Source of the DNA: Agapanthus africanus
Taxonomy: Eukaryota; Streptophyta; Magnoliopsida; Asparagales; Amaryllidaceae
NCBI GenBank assembly: GCA_030015575.1
Contig: JASDDO010000026.1
Span: 453,941,096 to 454,005,095, forward strand
Length of the DNA stretch: 64,000 nt
Direction: 5' to 3'
Shown: one piece after another, positions 30,191-40,955 of the stretch
Position numbering within the stretch: the first letter of the stretch is position 1
Layout of the letters: the number at the start of each line of letters is the position of its first letter
The notes under the pieces: generated by a model
What the model was told of the DNA's origin: nothing
Seen by the model: only the letters and a program-made list of their open reading frames with translations
Database searches by the model: none
Made by a program: the position numbers and the translations under genes

Positions 30191-32258
30191 TGTTTGAGAT
30201 AGTGCCCTCAGAGTCAATTATTGGATCACAGGCACGTGATTGCAATGATTGCGGAGGACCTATACCGGTTGGACAGTCTTACTCGAGATGATAGTATGCT
30301 ATCTGGTTTGCCTTTATCAATCGTGTACAGGTTCAGGTGACTGATCACTGTTACACTTTGATAGAGCCCTTAGGATCTTGCTTTACTACCAACAGTATGA
30401 TGGCGACCATATACGTGAGAGTTGGGTAGTTTATAAGCATATCCTTAATTGTGGTCCCTAGTCATGGGAGTTTCGAGACAGGGCATCGATACTCCGGAGT
30501 AGACTAGTGTATAAAGTCGAGATCCCGACGAGGGGCGGTGGCTGGTCTCACAAGCCACTGGTGTCAGTTGGATCACCTAAGATGTATACAGGTGCTCATT
30601 GGGTTATGAGTACACCGGACATGACTCGCCGGGAACCTGCTAGTTGGTATTATACATATCGTCAGATAGCAGTTCCCTGGTGACATATATACAGGTTAGT
30701 TCATCGACCTGAGGTCGTCATTTGTCTCCTGTGAGTTCCCACTGTGCTTTGATTTCTACCCTACCACGGCTCAAAGGAGTCATGCAAACAGGTAGTTTTT
30801 GGGTACAGTCCCGAGCCACATGGAGGCACGTGAGTCGATTGGCAGGGGATTCGTCTCTCCCGGTATTGGGGGTGAGATCGTGCTGTGTCTAGGAGAGCCA
30901 TTACACAAAGCCCACGGCCGTGGCAGGAGATTTACTGGTAGGTACTCCAGTAGTATCTCAGGGTGTTATTGGGCTACACTCCGACACGACTTATACTGCT
31001 ATTGGGGGTCTGACGTTTCTAGCCCCCTAGACAGATATGCGATACTCATAGACGAACGGACCGGACTGTATATACATTGTCACTGTTAGGCTCAGTAAGG
31101 TTTCCGGATGAGTTCGCTCATCGGCCTCCCTTGAGGTCAGTCCATGGGCAGCCGTTACGCATAGCTAGTGCCGCTGATGGCTTGTGGTTAAACCCACTGC
31201 CAGGGTACTGACGAGTAATTAGAGTCCCCCACAGACAGTTTCCCAAGTTCGGGCGAAACGTTGTAGAGGCCGTATGCTTTTATGGCAGGGTTCGGAAAAT
31301 GCACGTGCGTTTACGCACGTGTCATTTTTCGGGAAGATAATACTGGTGGGCTTTGGTTTAAGCCGGATCCGAGTATTATATTGAGTAGATATAATATCTT
31401 TGTCTCAGTTGCATTTGTATTCGGTCGTAATACAAATGCGGGTATATTTATACAGTTACGGGGTTGTCCTGAAATTCGTTTCAGGATCGCTTTTGGAAGT
31501 TGCCAGTTTCCAGTTTTCTATCAGCCGTCTTTTAACATTCGGTTAAAGACGGATTTATCTTTTCTTTGGATAAGTGTGGATGCTTTTAGAAGGTTCTAGA
31601 AGAGGTGATTAGGCTTGTGACTCACTTGTTCATTAATGGTACTTTAATGGTGCATTTATTGTGTTCATACTTTGTGTTCACACTAGATATTTCTCTTATT
31701 GTCACCTCCCCCTCTCCTACACTCACCCCCACCTCCTTATATGTGGCCGGCCCCCTCCTCTCTCACATACACTTGATTGATTCATTTGGTGAAAAGATTA
31801 TGATAGTTTTGGGGTGAATGGAAATTTCATAGCTCATTTCATTCCATCACCCGAATTAATTGGCAACTTCATTAACCGTTCGTCCATAGCTTTGGACGTA
31901 AAGAGACAAAGTCTTCTACTCATTCTCTACATCAATCTTGGTCGTCTCTTTTAGCAAACATGACGACCGAGTTACCTCGAGTCAGAGACGGGAGCCCGTT
32001 TAAAGAATCGTTGACGTGGTGCCACCTGGACGAGCAGATCGGAGATCAACGAGATCGGAGCAGCCGCAACGGAGCGTGGGATGATGGTTAAAGAACGAAG
32101 GACTCGGATCGTTCGGTATAACCTTTCTACTCTCTTTACAGTTTGTTAGTTTAGCAATAATGGCAGATCCGGGTTATAGTATACGATAGCGCCAGTTAAA
32201 AGTTTTTGTTCCGCATTTGGCGTCAGTTTGACGGCCGGGGCGCTACCGTAGACTTACA
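30191..32258 (+). repeat. Element B 3' LTR
   Basis: 2068 bp, TGTTTG...GACTTACA; copy of 22711-24778. Confidence 0.95.
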
Positions 32259-33802
32259 AAGTGTGTGCGTGTTTTGGTTCTATTATTAATATATATACTT
32301 GCTTTATTGTTTTGATGTGGTAAGTTCGCAGGCGGGGACTACGGACACTGCTACAAAGGGAAAACAGGTGGTTGGCTTCACTCAGCCTGGAGCGTTGGTG
32401 AGTAGATTTAACATCTACAGGGGAATCGCCCGCATGACGTTATGCGTCTGGGCTAGAGATGCTAATTTTGTCGCATATTCTATGGCATATTTAGAATTAC
32501 GCACTCACCCTACTGCTTAGTTATGGTTGTGCTTGGACTAGTATCCTTAGGACACTGCACATATTATTGACGATTCATGTTGCACGAGCACTTATTGTAT
32601 GCTACACACACCGTCAATGATTACTATGTCACACACAACCCACATATAGAAATGCTATTGTTTGGTTAGGAACATTGAGACAATGATTCATATTTCTTAT
32701 CGCATATGACATTTAGCATACCTGTATATCCACATGCTTACCTTCACATACTTACGTGTTAGATACCTGTATACCTATAGAGTATCGTACCATTAGTGAT
32801 AGGTACATACACACTTTATGTCACAGCTACAGGTATACTTTGCACACATACTTCACATATACCCAGGGGGTATACTACATCATTACTTATAGGTAGATAC
32901 ATATATCTTGCTATACCTTTATGTTGCACATATATCTGGTTATAGCTACATGTTTACCTTTACTTGATATTATTTTAGAATTTGAGAGATTAGGAACCGC
33001 ATGATATTATATTAATTTGTTACAGTTAATTGCGTCTTTTCCTTTATATGCTCGCATTTCAGATTTATGATGCGTATATTATATTCATGGATTTTCGCAT
33101 TGAGATATGGATGTTTCATGATGTTTTTAGGATTTGGGGACCGTGGGAGTTCATGAAATTATGCATTATTTGAAAAACCCAGTTTCCCTTGATATGATAT
33201 TTCATCATCCACCATGAGATTTATCGGTTCTGATTATATACTCCATACGAGGAGTGGTGCCGTATGAGGGTACATGGTGGGGCCCGGTACGGTTCCCCTC
33301 GGCAAGAATGATCGATGGTCCATGCCGATTGAGCCAGGAAGGTGGGCAAGTACCTACCGGTGACATTACCTGTGACTCGGCGGTTATCATGGGGATACCG
33401 ACGAGAGTCATGTACGTATGGATACATCGAAAGGCGAGGGTAAGAGCTAGGCATTCGAGCTTTCGGATAGCGTGTGATACGTACCATCAGGGTGCCAGTC
33501 TTGGTGACAGCACCTGATAGACCTGTATTTCTGTGTCGATGGTTGACACATGGGTTTCATGATATTTCTTTTTACTCCTTTGTATATATAACAGTGTAAT
33601 GGGATGCTGTTATATATTCCTTTACACCAATATTAGTGGAATGGGACGCTAATATATGTGTATTGATATCAATTTATATATACATCATCATATTTATTCA
33701 TCCAAATATACTTAGAATATAAGGGACTCATTGACATTGGATTTAGGACATTTGAGAATTTATTTGATATTGATTACAGGATATATAATAGATTGTTGTT
33801 TT

Positions 33803-33932
33803 TGTACACTCGTGATATGTGAGATCTACTTGATATTGTACATTCGGGGTATACGAGATACACTTGATATTGTACGTACGGGATATGTGAGATCTACTTG
33901 ATGTTGTACATTAAGGATATGTGAGACTTGAT
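33803..33932. repeat. Tandem repeat, about 4 units of 34 bp, in G2 LTR
   Basis: Units begin TGTACA/TGTACG and contain GGATATGTGAGATCTACTTG or close variants. Confidence 0.85.
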
Positions 33933-34065
33933 ATGATAGCCAAATTGGGGGCTGATTTGAGGAAATTGGGATTTGGATTGTCTTGATGGATTTTGATCCT
34001 ACCACGATGTCAGGATTCCGTGGAAATGACATGTTTCATTCCTTACACTACAATTACTGTTTATG

Positions 34066-34330
34066 CACTGCTTCATGCATTAGCATACCTGTTAGAGTAC
34101 CTTCCATGACTGTTGCATTTACATACCTTTATTCATATCATTTATTCATGTATTAGTAGTACCGACACAGTACCTTACATGATGCTGCATACAGATTGTC
34201 ATACTATTATTGCTTCATGTATTAGTAGTACCGATATAGTACCTTACATGATTGCTGCATACAGATTGTCATACTATTGCTTCATGTATTAGTTGTACCT
34301 GTTAGCATACCTTTCATGACTATTGCATTC
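34066..34330. repeat. Tandem repeat, about 4 units of 67-75 bp, in G2 LTR
   Basis: Units share TTCATGTATTAGTAGTACC, GTACCTTACATGA and ACAGATTGTCATACTATT; the outer units are more diverged. Confidence 0.85.
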
Positions 34331-34850
34331 ATATGACATGTTACTGCTTTTAACTTGCTTATGTTAGATTCGCGTTGTACGTGCATATTCACGATTACCT
34401 GCATATGTTATTTACTATTCACGAGATGGCAACTCACCCCCGTTGTGTCACAGTGTTTGCAGGTGTTCCTCAAGATAGTCAGAGGCAGGGCTAATTTCAT
34501 CCATCGTATAATCTTTGCTGCGGATACCGTTTCGCCTTACAGTGTGTAGTTTTGCTTAGGTAGGCTTTGCGGTTATCCAATGTTGCTTGTTGTGTATTCG
34601 TTGTATCATGTATTCTCCATCTGCCATTATCTTGTATGACTTAGAGACTTGATGTCAGGACGATATTGTATATTATTTTGTGACTTAGAGGTTCTTATGC
34701 AGTTTTATTTATATCGTCTCTTCTTCGCTACGGCGTCGTATATCTGTTGTGGTGGTTCTTTTCCGTTTTTTTGGCGCGGATTTGCTCCCGTTGGGGATGC
34801 TTTACTTTATATTTATGTTGTACCCATTTTGGAGGTTTGTTTTACAAAAG

Positions 34851-34855
34851 AGGTG
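34851..34855. repeat. Left target-site duplication of El1 (AGGTG)
   Basis: AGGTG here and at 42328-42332. The LTR sequence of G2 is continuous across the element when compared with G1. Confidence 0.9.
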
Positions 34856-36240
34856 TGATTGGTATGGGATTTAGCGTATGCGCTTTAAAAAGATGAATCA
34901 AAAATATTTACAACCGCGATCAAGAACGGTGTCGCTTGTTAGCTAGCCGGTGAGTACGGGCCGGTCCACAGGGATGTTGTGTATTTCCTAATTTGTTCTA
35001 ACGAGTTAATTCCGATTGTTGTCGGATTGATTAAATCTAAAAAAACTAAGTTTTATATATACTAGAGTCTTGCTAGGGTTAGGTTTAGGTTAAGTTTGGA
35101 AATGTAAAGATTTTCCACCACTTTCAATGCCCTAATTTAGATCTACTAGGTGTTATGGTAACAATTAATAAAGGGAATTAGTACCATCGGAAAGAAACGA
35201 TATTTCTTCCTCTAGGTTCTTGTCCTTCCTTTCTTAATTCTTACCTTAACCTCCATGGAAAACATATACAACCGGTCCTTTATACTACGGTATCACCGCT
35301 ACCTCGAAGGATAGGGTGTCGTAGGGAACGGTGTGTTATGTATGCATTGGAATCCTATAAAAACTTATGTTGGGCAAGAAAGGGGTGAGAGATTTTCATC
35401 TCTCAAGCCTTCCCCAAATCTAACCCTAACAAGAGAGGAGACTGCTCGCTCATTAGGGAATTGAAAAACATTTCTAATTAATTTAACTAGGGCAGATAAG
35501 AAAATTATACTAGGGCAATGAAAAGAAAACTTACTAATTTTATTGATGGCTCCCTCCAAATATTTACACAGGATTTAATTTCTGAAATAGATGAATAAAA
35601 AGAGGCATGACCTAAATCAGGTTTTTAGGGTTCTATTTATAGATTCATAGAAACCCTAGGTTACAATCAGGTTACAATCGCGTCATATCTGCTATTACAA
35701 AAATACCCCCTAAGAAAAAGACCTAGTCAACGCACCGCCAGCGCCAATAGAATTTTGCACCGACATGGGCCCCACACGGCCGCGGATCCGCGGCCAAAAG
35801 CATAGTTTGGCCGCGGTTCCGCGGCCAAACAGTGGGATTGTGTGATCATTTCTTCTGGGGTTATTTCTTCTACTTTGGTCTTCTTGTTTCTTTACTTGGT
35901 TTCTCGGTTTGTCTTCTATATTCCTTCCAGATTTCTACAGTGAATAAAGTCGTGGACTTTTACCGCTTGCTTCGTGTCGAAGTCTTGAATCTTGCACTGC
36001 CTTTGTACTTGTGAAATCGTCTATTGATCTTCGTTTAGTCTTCGAACTGTAGGCTTGATCAAGATTCTTCCATTTGTTGGTTGTAGTCTCACTTTTGTAT
36101 CGTCTTTTGTCTTTTTCACTGTTTTTGTTCCGAGAACCTGTAACCTGCAACTATGTAGCAGACATGGGTCAAAAGCACCTATTTATTTGTAAAATGGATA
36201 AGAATGGGGAATGTAATAATGCAATATTATGATATGAACA
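34856..36240 (-). repeat. El1 3' LTR (left copy)
   Basis: 1385 bp; on the minus strand starts TGTTCATATCATAATATTGC. Contains a GC double hairpin at 35778-35826. The short ORFs at 35365, 35832 and 35935 are LTR sequence, recurring in the other copy. Confidence 0.95.
35778..35826. repeat. GC-rich double hairpin module in El1 left LTR
   Basis: GGCCGCGGATCCGCGGCC and GGCCGCGGTTCCGCGGCC, each a near-perfect palindrome, separated by 13 bases flanked by AAA/TTT; the two can also pair with each other. Followed by AAACAGTGGGATTGTGTG. Confidence 0.9.
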
Positions 36241-36255
36241 AATACCCCCAAACTT
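36241..36255 (-). other. El1 terminal polypurine tract
   Basis: AATACCCCCAAACTT on the plus strand, purine-rich on the element strand, directly inside the 3' LTR; same in El2 at 44817. Confidence 0.9.
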
Positions 36256-37716
36256 ATCTTTTGCTCGTCCTCGAGCAAACCTAATTTTATTCTCAACAAA
36301 ATCCTAACCTCACTTTCGCAGGGAAACGCGATTGCACTGAGCTCGTGCAACAAGCCGTTAAACCTCTAGGTGTCCCTAGTAGGAGGAGTATTGTCTCCTG
36401 AGGGTTTTCAGCGGATACTACCCATAAAATCCTATCAATTTGGCCTATTGACTTTTACTCTCCAATTAGGTTTTCTAACAAGAAATTCTATTATCTTCGA
36501 CTCGTAAATTATCCACCCATATTCTTCACGCTTCCTTAACATTTAACTTAAGATTATATATATTCTTGTGAATTTACTTAGCTTTTGGTATCTTTTAAGT
36601 TTTCCTTCTAGGGTTCTATCTAAACTTAGGAATTTTTATCATTTCTATTAAAGATATAAGTCCTATTTTTCATTCCTATCTCTTATCCAAACCCCAATCA
36701 CATACCCCTACGTGTGTGTATATATCACCCTTACACTTGGAAATTCAAATCAAGCTATCATACTCTTGTCCGTCGTCCAAAGCACTTCTTAATTGGTGAA
36801 TTTTTAGATGAATTTCGCTCACACATCCTTCATGCGACCGTTAATACTTCTTGAGGCACCAACAACTGATTACAAGATGTGTTTACACATTAAAGCGTAA
36901 TTCTTAGTCTTGTAACACCTAAGGCTTTAGCAGTGACTCCCAAACCAGTTGGTCTAGGGCACTAGGTGATGAAGCACCCTTGCTAAATATTTTTTCTATT
37001 TTTACAGCCTTAAGTAATCACAAAAACCAGTATTCATTTTTTTATTATCTCTTTATTCACACTTGAATTTTTTATTTTATTTTCTTCGTACTAAGGACTT
37101 TAAACAAGAGCATTTCAAGGTCTCTCTTACTATTCCAAGTTTCAAGGTTCGTGTTTGTGCAATTTGTAGGGTATATATTTTCAGAATTTAGACTTAAGCT
37201 TAGGAATTCTTTTTCAAACTTATACTTTAATAAAAATATCAATACTCTTCTCTTGTTTTAACTTAGCCCAAGAAGTCAACTCGAAATTTTCCTATTTCTA
37301 AATAAACTACAAAGACATATACTTTCTACCGTTAAATTTTTAAGAAAGGTTATTTTTAGGGTTTTTAATTTACTATGTCTAGGATCTAGTTGTTCCTAGA
37401 TAGTTAACCTTTTTTGTCAAACTCAAGTCAATTATTGCCAAAATTGAATACTTTAATTTTTATAATTTTTAAAATTTTTCAATTTTTTATGGGTTTTAAA
37501 ATAAGTAATGCAAATCCAAAATGTACATATGAATGCGAAGGAAGAAGGCTTACCGAGCATACCGCCAAACTTAATCTTGACAGTGTCCTCACTGTCATGC
37601 TATACTAAGAGGGTTGAAAATGTCGGCACTCCCCTGTTTATTTATTTATAAATTTTTATTTTTTTTATTTCTATTTTTTAGTGTTAAAAGAAAAACAAAA
37701 TATATATACAACAAGG
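36256..37716 (-). other. El1 3' non-coding region
   Basis: About 1.5 kb homologous to El2 44832-46181 (shared GCTCGTCCTCGAGCAAAC, TAGGTGTCCCTAGTAGGAGG and GGCTTTAGCAGTGACTCCCA). AT-rich, no gene seen. Its conservation between the two elements suggests a cis function or simply shared descent. Confidence 0.8.
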
Positions 37717-37730
37717 TTCCCCCCAAACTT
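37717..37730 (-). other. El1 internal polypurine-tract-like motif
   Basis: TTCCCCCCAAACTT, purine-rich on the element strand, 32 bases after the stop of the ORF. Confidence 0.6.
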
Positions 37731-37761
37731 AAATAAGACAGTGTTTCCACTGTTCTAAGCG

Positions 37762-39783
37762 TTAAAGTTCAGAGTTAGGGAGGAGAAAAATCAAACTATA
37801 TAAGGCCTTACACAAACCAAAGGTTAGCACCAACCATTCAAAAATTCTATCGTGATAATGGTAGGGTTGGTGAAAGAATGGAGTGTAAAGAAAAGAAATG
37901 AGACGCACATGAGACCGAATGGGAAGAAGAGTGGAATATGGTCTCGGTGGAGGAGAAGAATGGCGGAAAGGAGAAAGAAGTGTAGTACGATCTTGAGGGT
38001 GTAAATCGAGTGAATAAATTAGCGCAATTTGTGATGACCGTTGTGTTAAAAGCGATTGTGCTAATTTATCAACCCGTCGAGAAATGGGTTCAAATCCCTC
38101 AAGATTCGCAAGAAAACATGGGTACGTCGAACTTGGTAAACCATCCATTGAAAGTGGAAACGCGACGGAGTCTTGTGTGGTCGAAACGATAGGAAGGACG
38201 AAAGGGAGTGATTTAGAGATAGTCTTATTCTCACCTAAATAATCTGTCTCGAACTTGAAGGATTCCATCAATGGTTCGAAATGACTGTAAGCAACCGAGT
38301 CTGATGGTTCAACTAACTCATCTGAAAATTTAAAGGACTCAAACTCGAGAGGTGAGTTTTCAACATCGTCCGAAAAAGTGAAACACTCATAATCGTTATC
38401 AGCTGTGAGAAGAGTGTCAGATTCAAGGAGGAACGCACTATTGGCGTCAAATGTGCTGTGAGTGAACAGAAATTTTTCAAGCTCACAGTCCTCAAGCGTG
38501 ATCTTTTGCATGGTCGGAATGATGGAAAGGAGGGGGTTTGATTTAGGAAGTATAACAGTTAAAGGTTCAGGAGGATGAATTGGAAAATCTGACACCTCAA
38601 ACAAAAATGGTTCATCCTCAATACTATCCTCATAATTTTCCTCAATACTATCCTCATAATTCTCCCCAAAATTTAGCTTATCCATGCAATTATCATCAAA
38701 ATCAAGACGCATATAAAGTTCGGGAGAAACATTTAATGACTCGGGATGATGAATTGGACATAAAATTTCAGTCAAATGTACGTGTTCATCATCCAAAATA
38801 TTCCCGGCGTCTATATCCTCAATCAAGTGAAAATCAATTTTTTCAGACACCTCATCAAAATCATGGATATCAATTAATTTAGGCTCTAGAGTGGAGGTGT
38901 AAAGTTCAAAAGGATTAGGTATGGTTTCACTCGAAAGGGACTCTTCACAATCTGGCAAATCAAGCAATACAAAATCGCACGACTCATTAAATGTTTTATT
39001 TTCAACTGATGTATCATTTGGAACACTTGTTTGAAAACCGGAGTTGTCGGATTCAATTGGGTATGGGTAGGTTTGATTTGGAAAGGTGTAGAACTCACTC
39101 TCTCCTCTCAAATTCTCACTCTGTCCAACCGCCTCCTCATACATTGGAATTTTTGGAGCTAGTTGGAAACTAGCTACCAGGTCACTAGGTTGCATAAGGG
39201 TGGCCACGGGCGCATCCACATTCCTCATCATTTGATTTGTCGCTACCATATAGGCTTCTAACGACTGTTCCAAACTAGACATGGGTAGTGAAGGGGTTTC
39301 GGTAAAAGATTCAAAATTGTTTGGATACGTGAAACTCCCAAATGGTTGTGTAGAAGCAATGTCTAGGGAAGGTGCGGAAGTCGGGTAGGACTGGTAGGAA
39401 TTGAATGGTTGGACAGGAGTAGGATCAACATTTGGATAAAAAGGTGAATGGACTTGTTGATCCCAAGAACTGGATGTGTTGAAAGGAGTGAAAGATCGGC
39501 TACGAGATTGTTCAATATGCTCCGCAATAGACATGGGTTTCGGAGTTACAATAGGACTTGAAAAAGGAGTATCAACATAAGAAGGTGGTGAAGGTTGACA
39601 CGGTTGATACAAAGTGGATTGTGGAGTCCAACTGTTTCTCCCAGACGCTTCTATTCGATCTTTCAAAGAAATTTTGGGCATGGATGGGTTGTCCGTAATT
39701 CGACCAAAACAATTCGTGTAAGAAGCAATATTTAGTTGAGGGTACCAAAGTTCGGCAAGAGATTTGTGAGGTGGGGTACCCAT
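37762..39783 (-). CDS. El1 673-codon ORF, unknown protein with Athila polyprotein linker pieces
   Basis: Open from ATG at 39783 to the stop at 37762. There is no gag core, CCHC knuckle, protease, RT or integrase motif. The N-terminal third is rich in P, S, T and Y and holds two phrases of the type S-(L/I)-x-(D/E)-(R/H)-I-E (I-S-L-K-D-R-I-E and S-I-A-E-H-I-E). The middle is acidic with a short duplication (N-Y-E-D-S-I-E twice, near residue 390). Residues about 440-550 match the linker between protease and RT of El2: F-L-L-E-S-D-T, D-x-x-Y-E-C-F-T-F, S-D-E-L-V-E-P-S-D-S-V-A-Y and Y-L-G-E-N-K-T. The end is hydrophobic. It seems to be a chimera kept after loss of the enzymatic domains. That it is still open while El2 pol has many breaks points to youth or selection. 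Function unknown. Confidence 0.8.
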   Translation of the reverse strand: MGTPPHKSLAELWYPQLNIASYTNCFGRITDNPSMPKISLKDRIEASGRNSWTPQSTLYQPCQPSPPSYVDTPFSSPIVTPKPMSIAEHIEQSRSRSFTPFNTSSSWDQQVHSPFYPNVDPTPVQPFNSYQSYPTSAPSLDIASTQPFGSFTYPNNFESFTETPSLPMSSLEQSLEAYMVATNQMMRNVDAPVATLMQPSDLVASFQLAPKIPMYEEAVGQSENLRGESEFYTFPNQTYPYPIESDNSGFQTSVPNDTSVENKTFNESCDFVLLDLPDCEESLSSETIPNPFELYTSTLEPKLIDIHDFDEVSEKIDFHLIEDIDAGNILDDEHVHLTEILCPIHHPESLNVSPELYMRLDFDDNCMDKLNFGENYEDSIEENYEDSIEDEPFLFEVSDFPIHPPEPLTVILPKSNPLLSIIPTMQKITLEDCELEKFLFTHSTFDANSAFLLESDTLLTADNDYECFTFSDDVENSPLEFESFKFSDELVEPSDSVAYSHFEPLMESFKFETDYLGENKTISKSLPFVLPIVSTTQDSVAFPLSMDGLPSSTYPCFLANLEGFEPISRRVDKLAQSLLTQRSSQIALIYSLDLHPQDRTTLLSPFRHSSPPPRPYSTLLPIRSHVRLISFLYTPFFHQPYHYHDRIFEWLVLTFGLCKALYSLIFLLPNSEL

Positions 39784-40935
39784 GATGTAAGAAAGGAGAA
39801 GAAAAAGAATGTAGGGTGCACGGATTTCTTAGCGACAAGTTGCAAGTTTTTATAAAAAAATTTCTTTTTTGTATGTGGTGCTCTTTGCAAAAAGATTTTC
39901 GATAAAAGGCTTAGACACACGTTCAAATGACCACAAATGCACAATCAGGCCTAGATCTAGGGTCACCTAGGTCAGCTATACAGCTCTTAACTGTTCCAAA
40001 AGGCAAGAAATAGGACCTCAAACCGCCTCTTCGCCGCCAATTGCGGCCAGGTAAGTGCCAGGTGAGTGGGAGGTTCTCCACTACAAGTAGTGGCCATAAT
40101 TAAGTAACCACTCGCCTTAGACACACTTTCCTAGACACCACAAAGTCAGGTTAGGATCAACGGCCGATGCCTACAACTAGTCCTTTGTCCTATTGAGCGC
40201 GAAGTTCTTAGGGCCGAGTCTAGTATTTTTTAATTAAATAATGGTTAATGCAATATGCCTTATGCGATTTTTGGGGTCCTGGGAAGGGTGATGAAATCCC
40301 CACCCAATCTAGATTGGTTTCAAGCCCCTTAAAGTCTGATTAAAAATATGCAAAGCAGTAACAATCACTTGCAATCAAATTTTTTATTTTTATCGCGGCT
40401 CAAAGAATCCTGCAAAAGATCAATTATTGGAAGGGGGAGATTTTTTAGCGCAAAGAATCCTGCAGGAGATTTTTCAGAGGAGGAAAGAGAAAGCACACAG
40501 AAAAATTTGCACGTGCTGATGTCACGAGGAGGCGGCGGTTCCGCGGTCGCAAGCAGGGTTAGGCGGCGGAAGCGCGGTTGTCTGGGCTGTTCGGTTCCCG
40601 AGAAAATTTTGGAGATGATGATGTCACCTCCTGACCGCGGATGCGCGGTCAAAGTCTGGTCAACGCGGCAGAAAAGAGGCAAGATGTGCGGTTCAGATCT
40701 CCAGATTTCTTCTTCTCCTATGTTGTTAGTATCCTCTGTTGTTCGGATATGCAGTTTTCTATTTTGATCTCTGGATTTTTCCAGATCCGAACTCGTATGT
40801 CGGTTCTGCAAAATTCAAATGAAAAATACCCTTCACAAAATAAAAGATGACAAATTTTTATAAGTTTTTTTTTCAGTTTTTATGATTTTTTAATTTTATA
40901 TTAACCTGAAATTGCAAAAAGAAAATAACACGCTA
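39784..40935 (-). other. El1 leader
   Basis: Homologous to the El2 leader, with CAAAGAATCCTGCA repeated (40410-40470) and the CCGCCTCTTC.CCGCCAATTG stretch. Carries GC hairpin modules at 40531-40579 and 40633-40650. Overlapping 139- and 148-codon frames on opposite strands are not conserved in El2. Confidence 0.8.
40531..40650. repeat. GC-rich hairpin modules in El1 leader
   Basis: 40531-40579 has GGCGGCGGTTCCGCGGTCGC followed by GGCGGCGGAAGCGCGG; 40633-40650 is GACCGCGGATGCGCGGTC, a near-palindrome. Confidence 0.75.
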
Positions 40936-40953
40936 TCCCCGGCAACGACGCCA
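40936..40953 (-). other. El1 primer binding site, Asp-tRNA type
   Basis: TCCCCGGCAACGACGCCA on the plus strand equals the 3' end of plant Asp-tRNA with one change; the element strand is therefore its complement, two bases from the 5' LTR. Confidence 0.88.
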
Positions 40954-40955
40954 TT

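Larger units (their letters stand above)
22711..32258 (+). mobile_element. Element B: non-autonomous copia-type LTR element
   Basis: 9548 bp; two LTRs of 2068 bp, Met-tRNA primer site, long leader, decayed pol, purine-rich tract. Flanks are TAGTG and AAGTG, so the target duplication has one mismatch. It interrupts the G2 LTR. The pol decay and internal duplication are shared with C, so both descend from an already defective source and must have used proteins from elsewhere. Confidence 0.9.
32259..34855 (+). repeat. G2 5' LTR, segment 2
   Basis: Continues the gypsy LTR after B. Matches G1 at GGTGAGTAGATTT, CTCACCCCCGTTGTG and the GGGGATGCTTTA region. With segments 1 and 3 the LTR adds up to about 4 kb, large but known for some plant gypsy lineages. 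AT-rich with two tandem repeat arrays and no convincing gene. Confidence 0.8.

Noticed and set aside
40348..40811. Overlapping 139- and 148-codon frames on opposite strands
   Set aside because: In the leader of El1, across GC hairpins; not conserved in El2.
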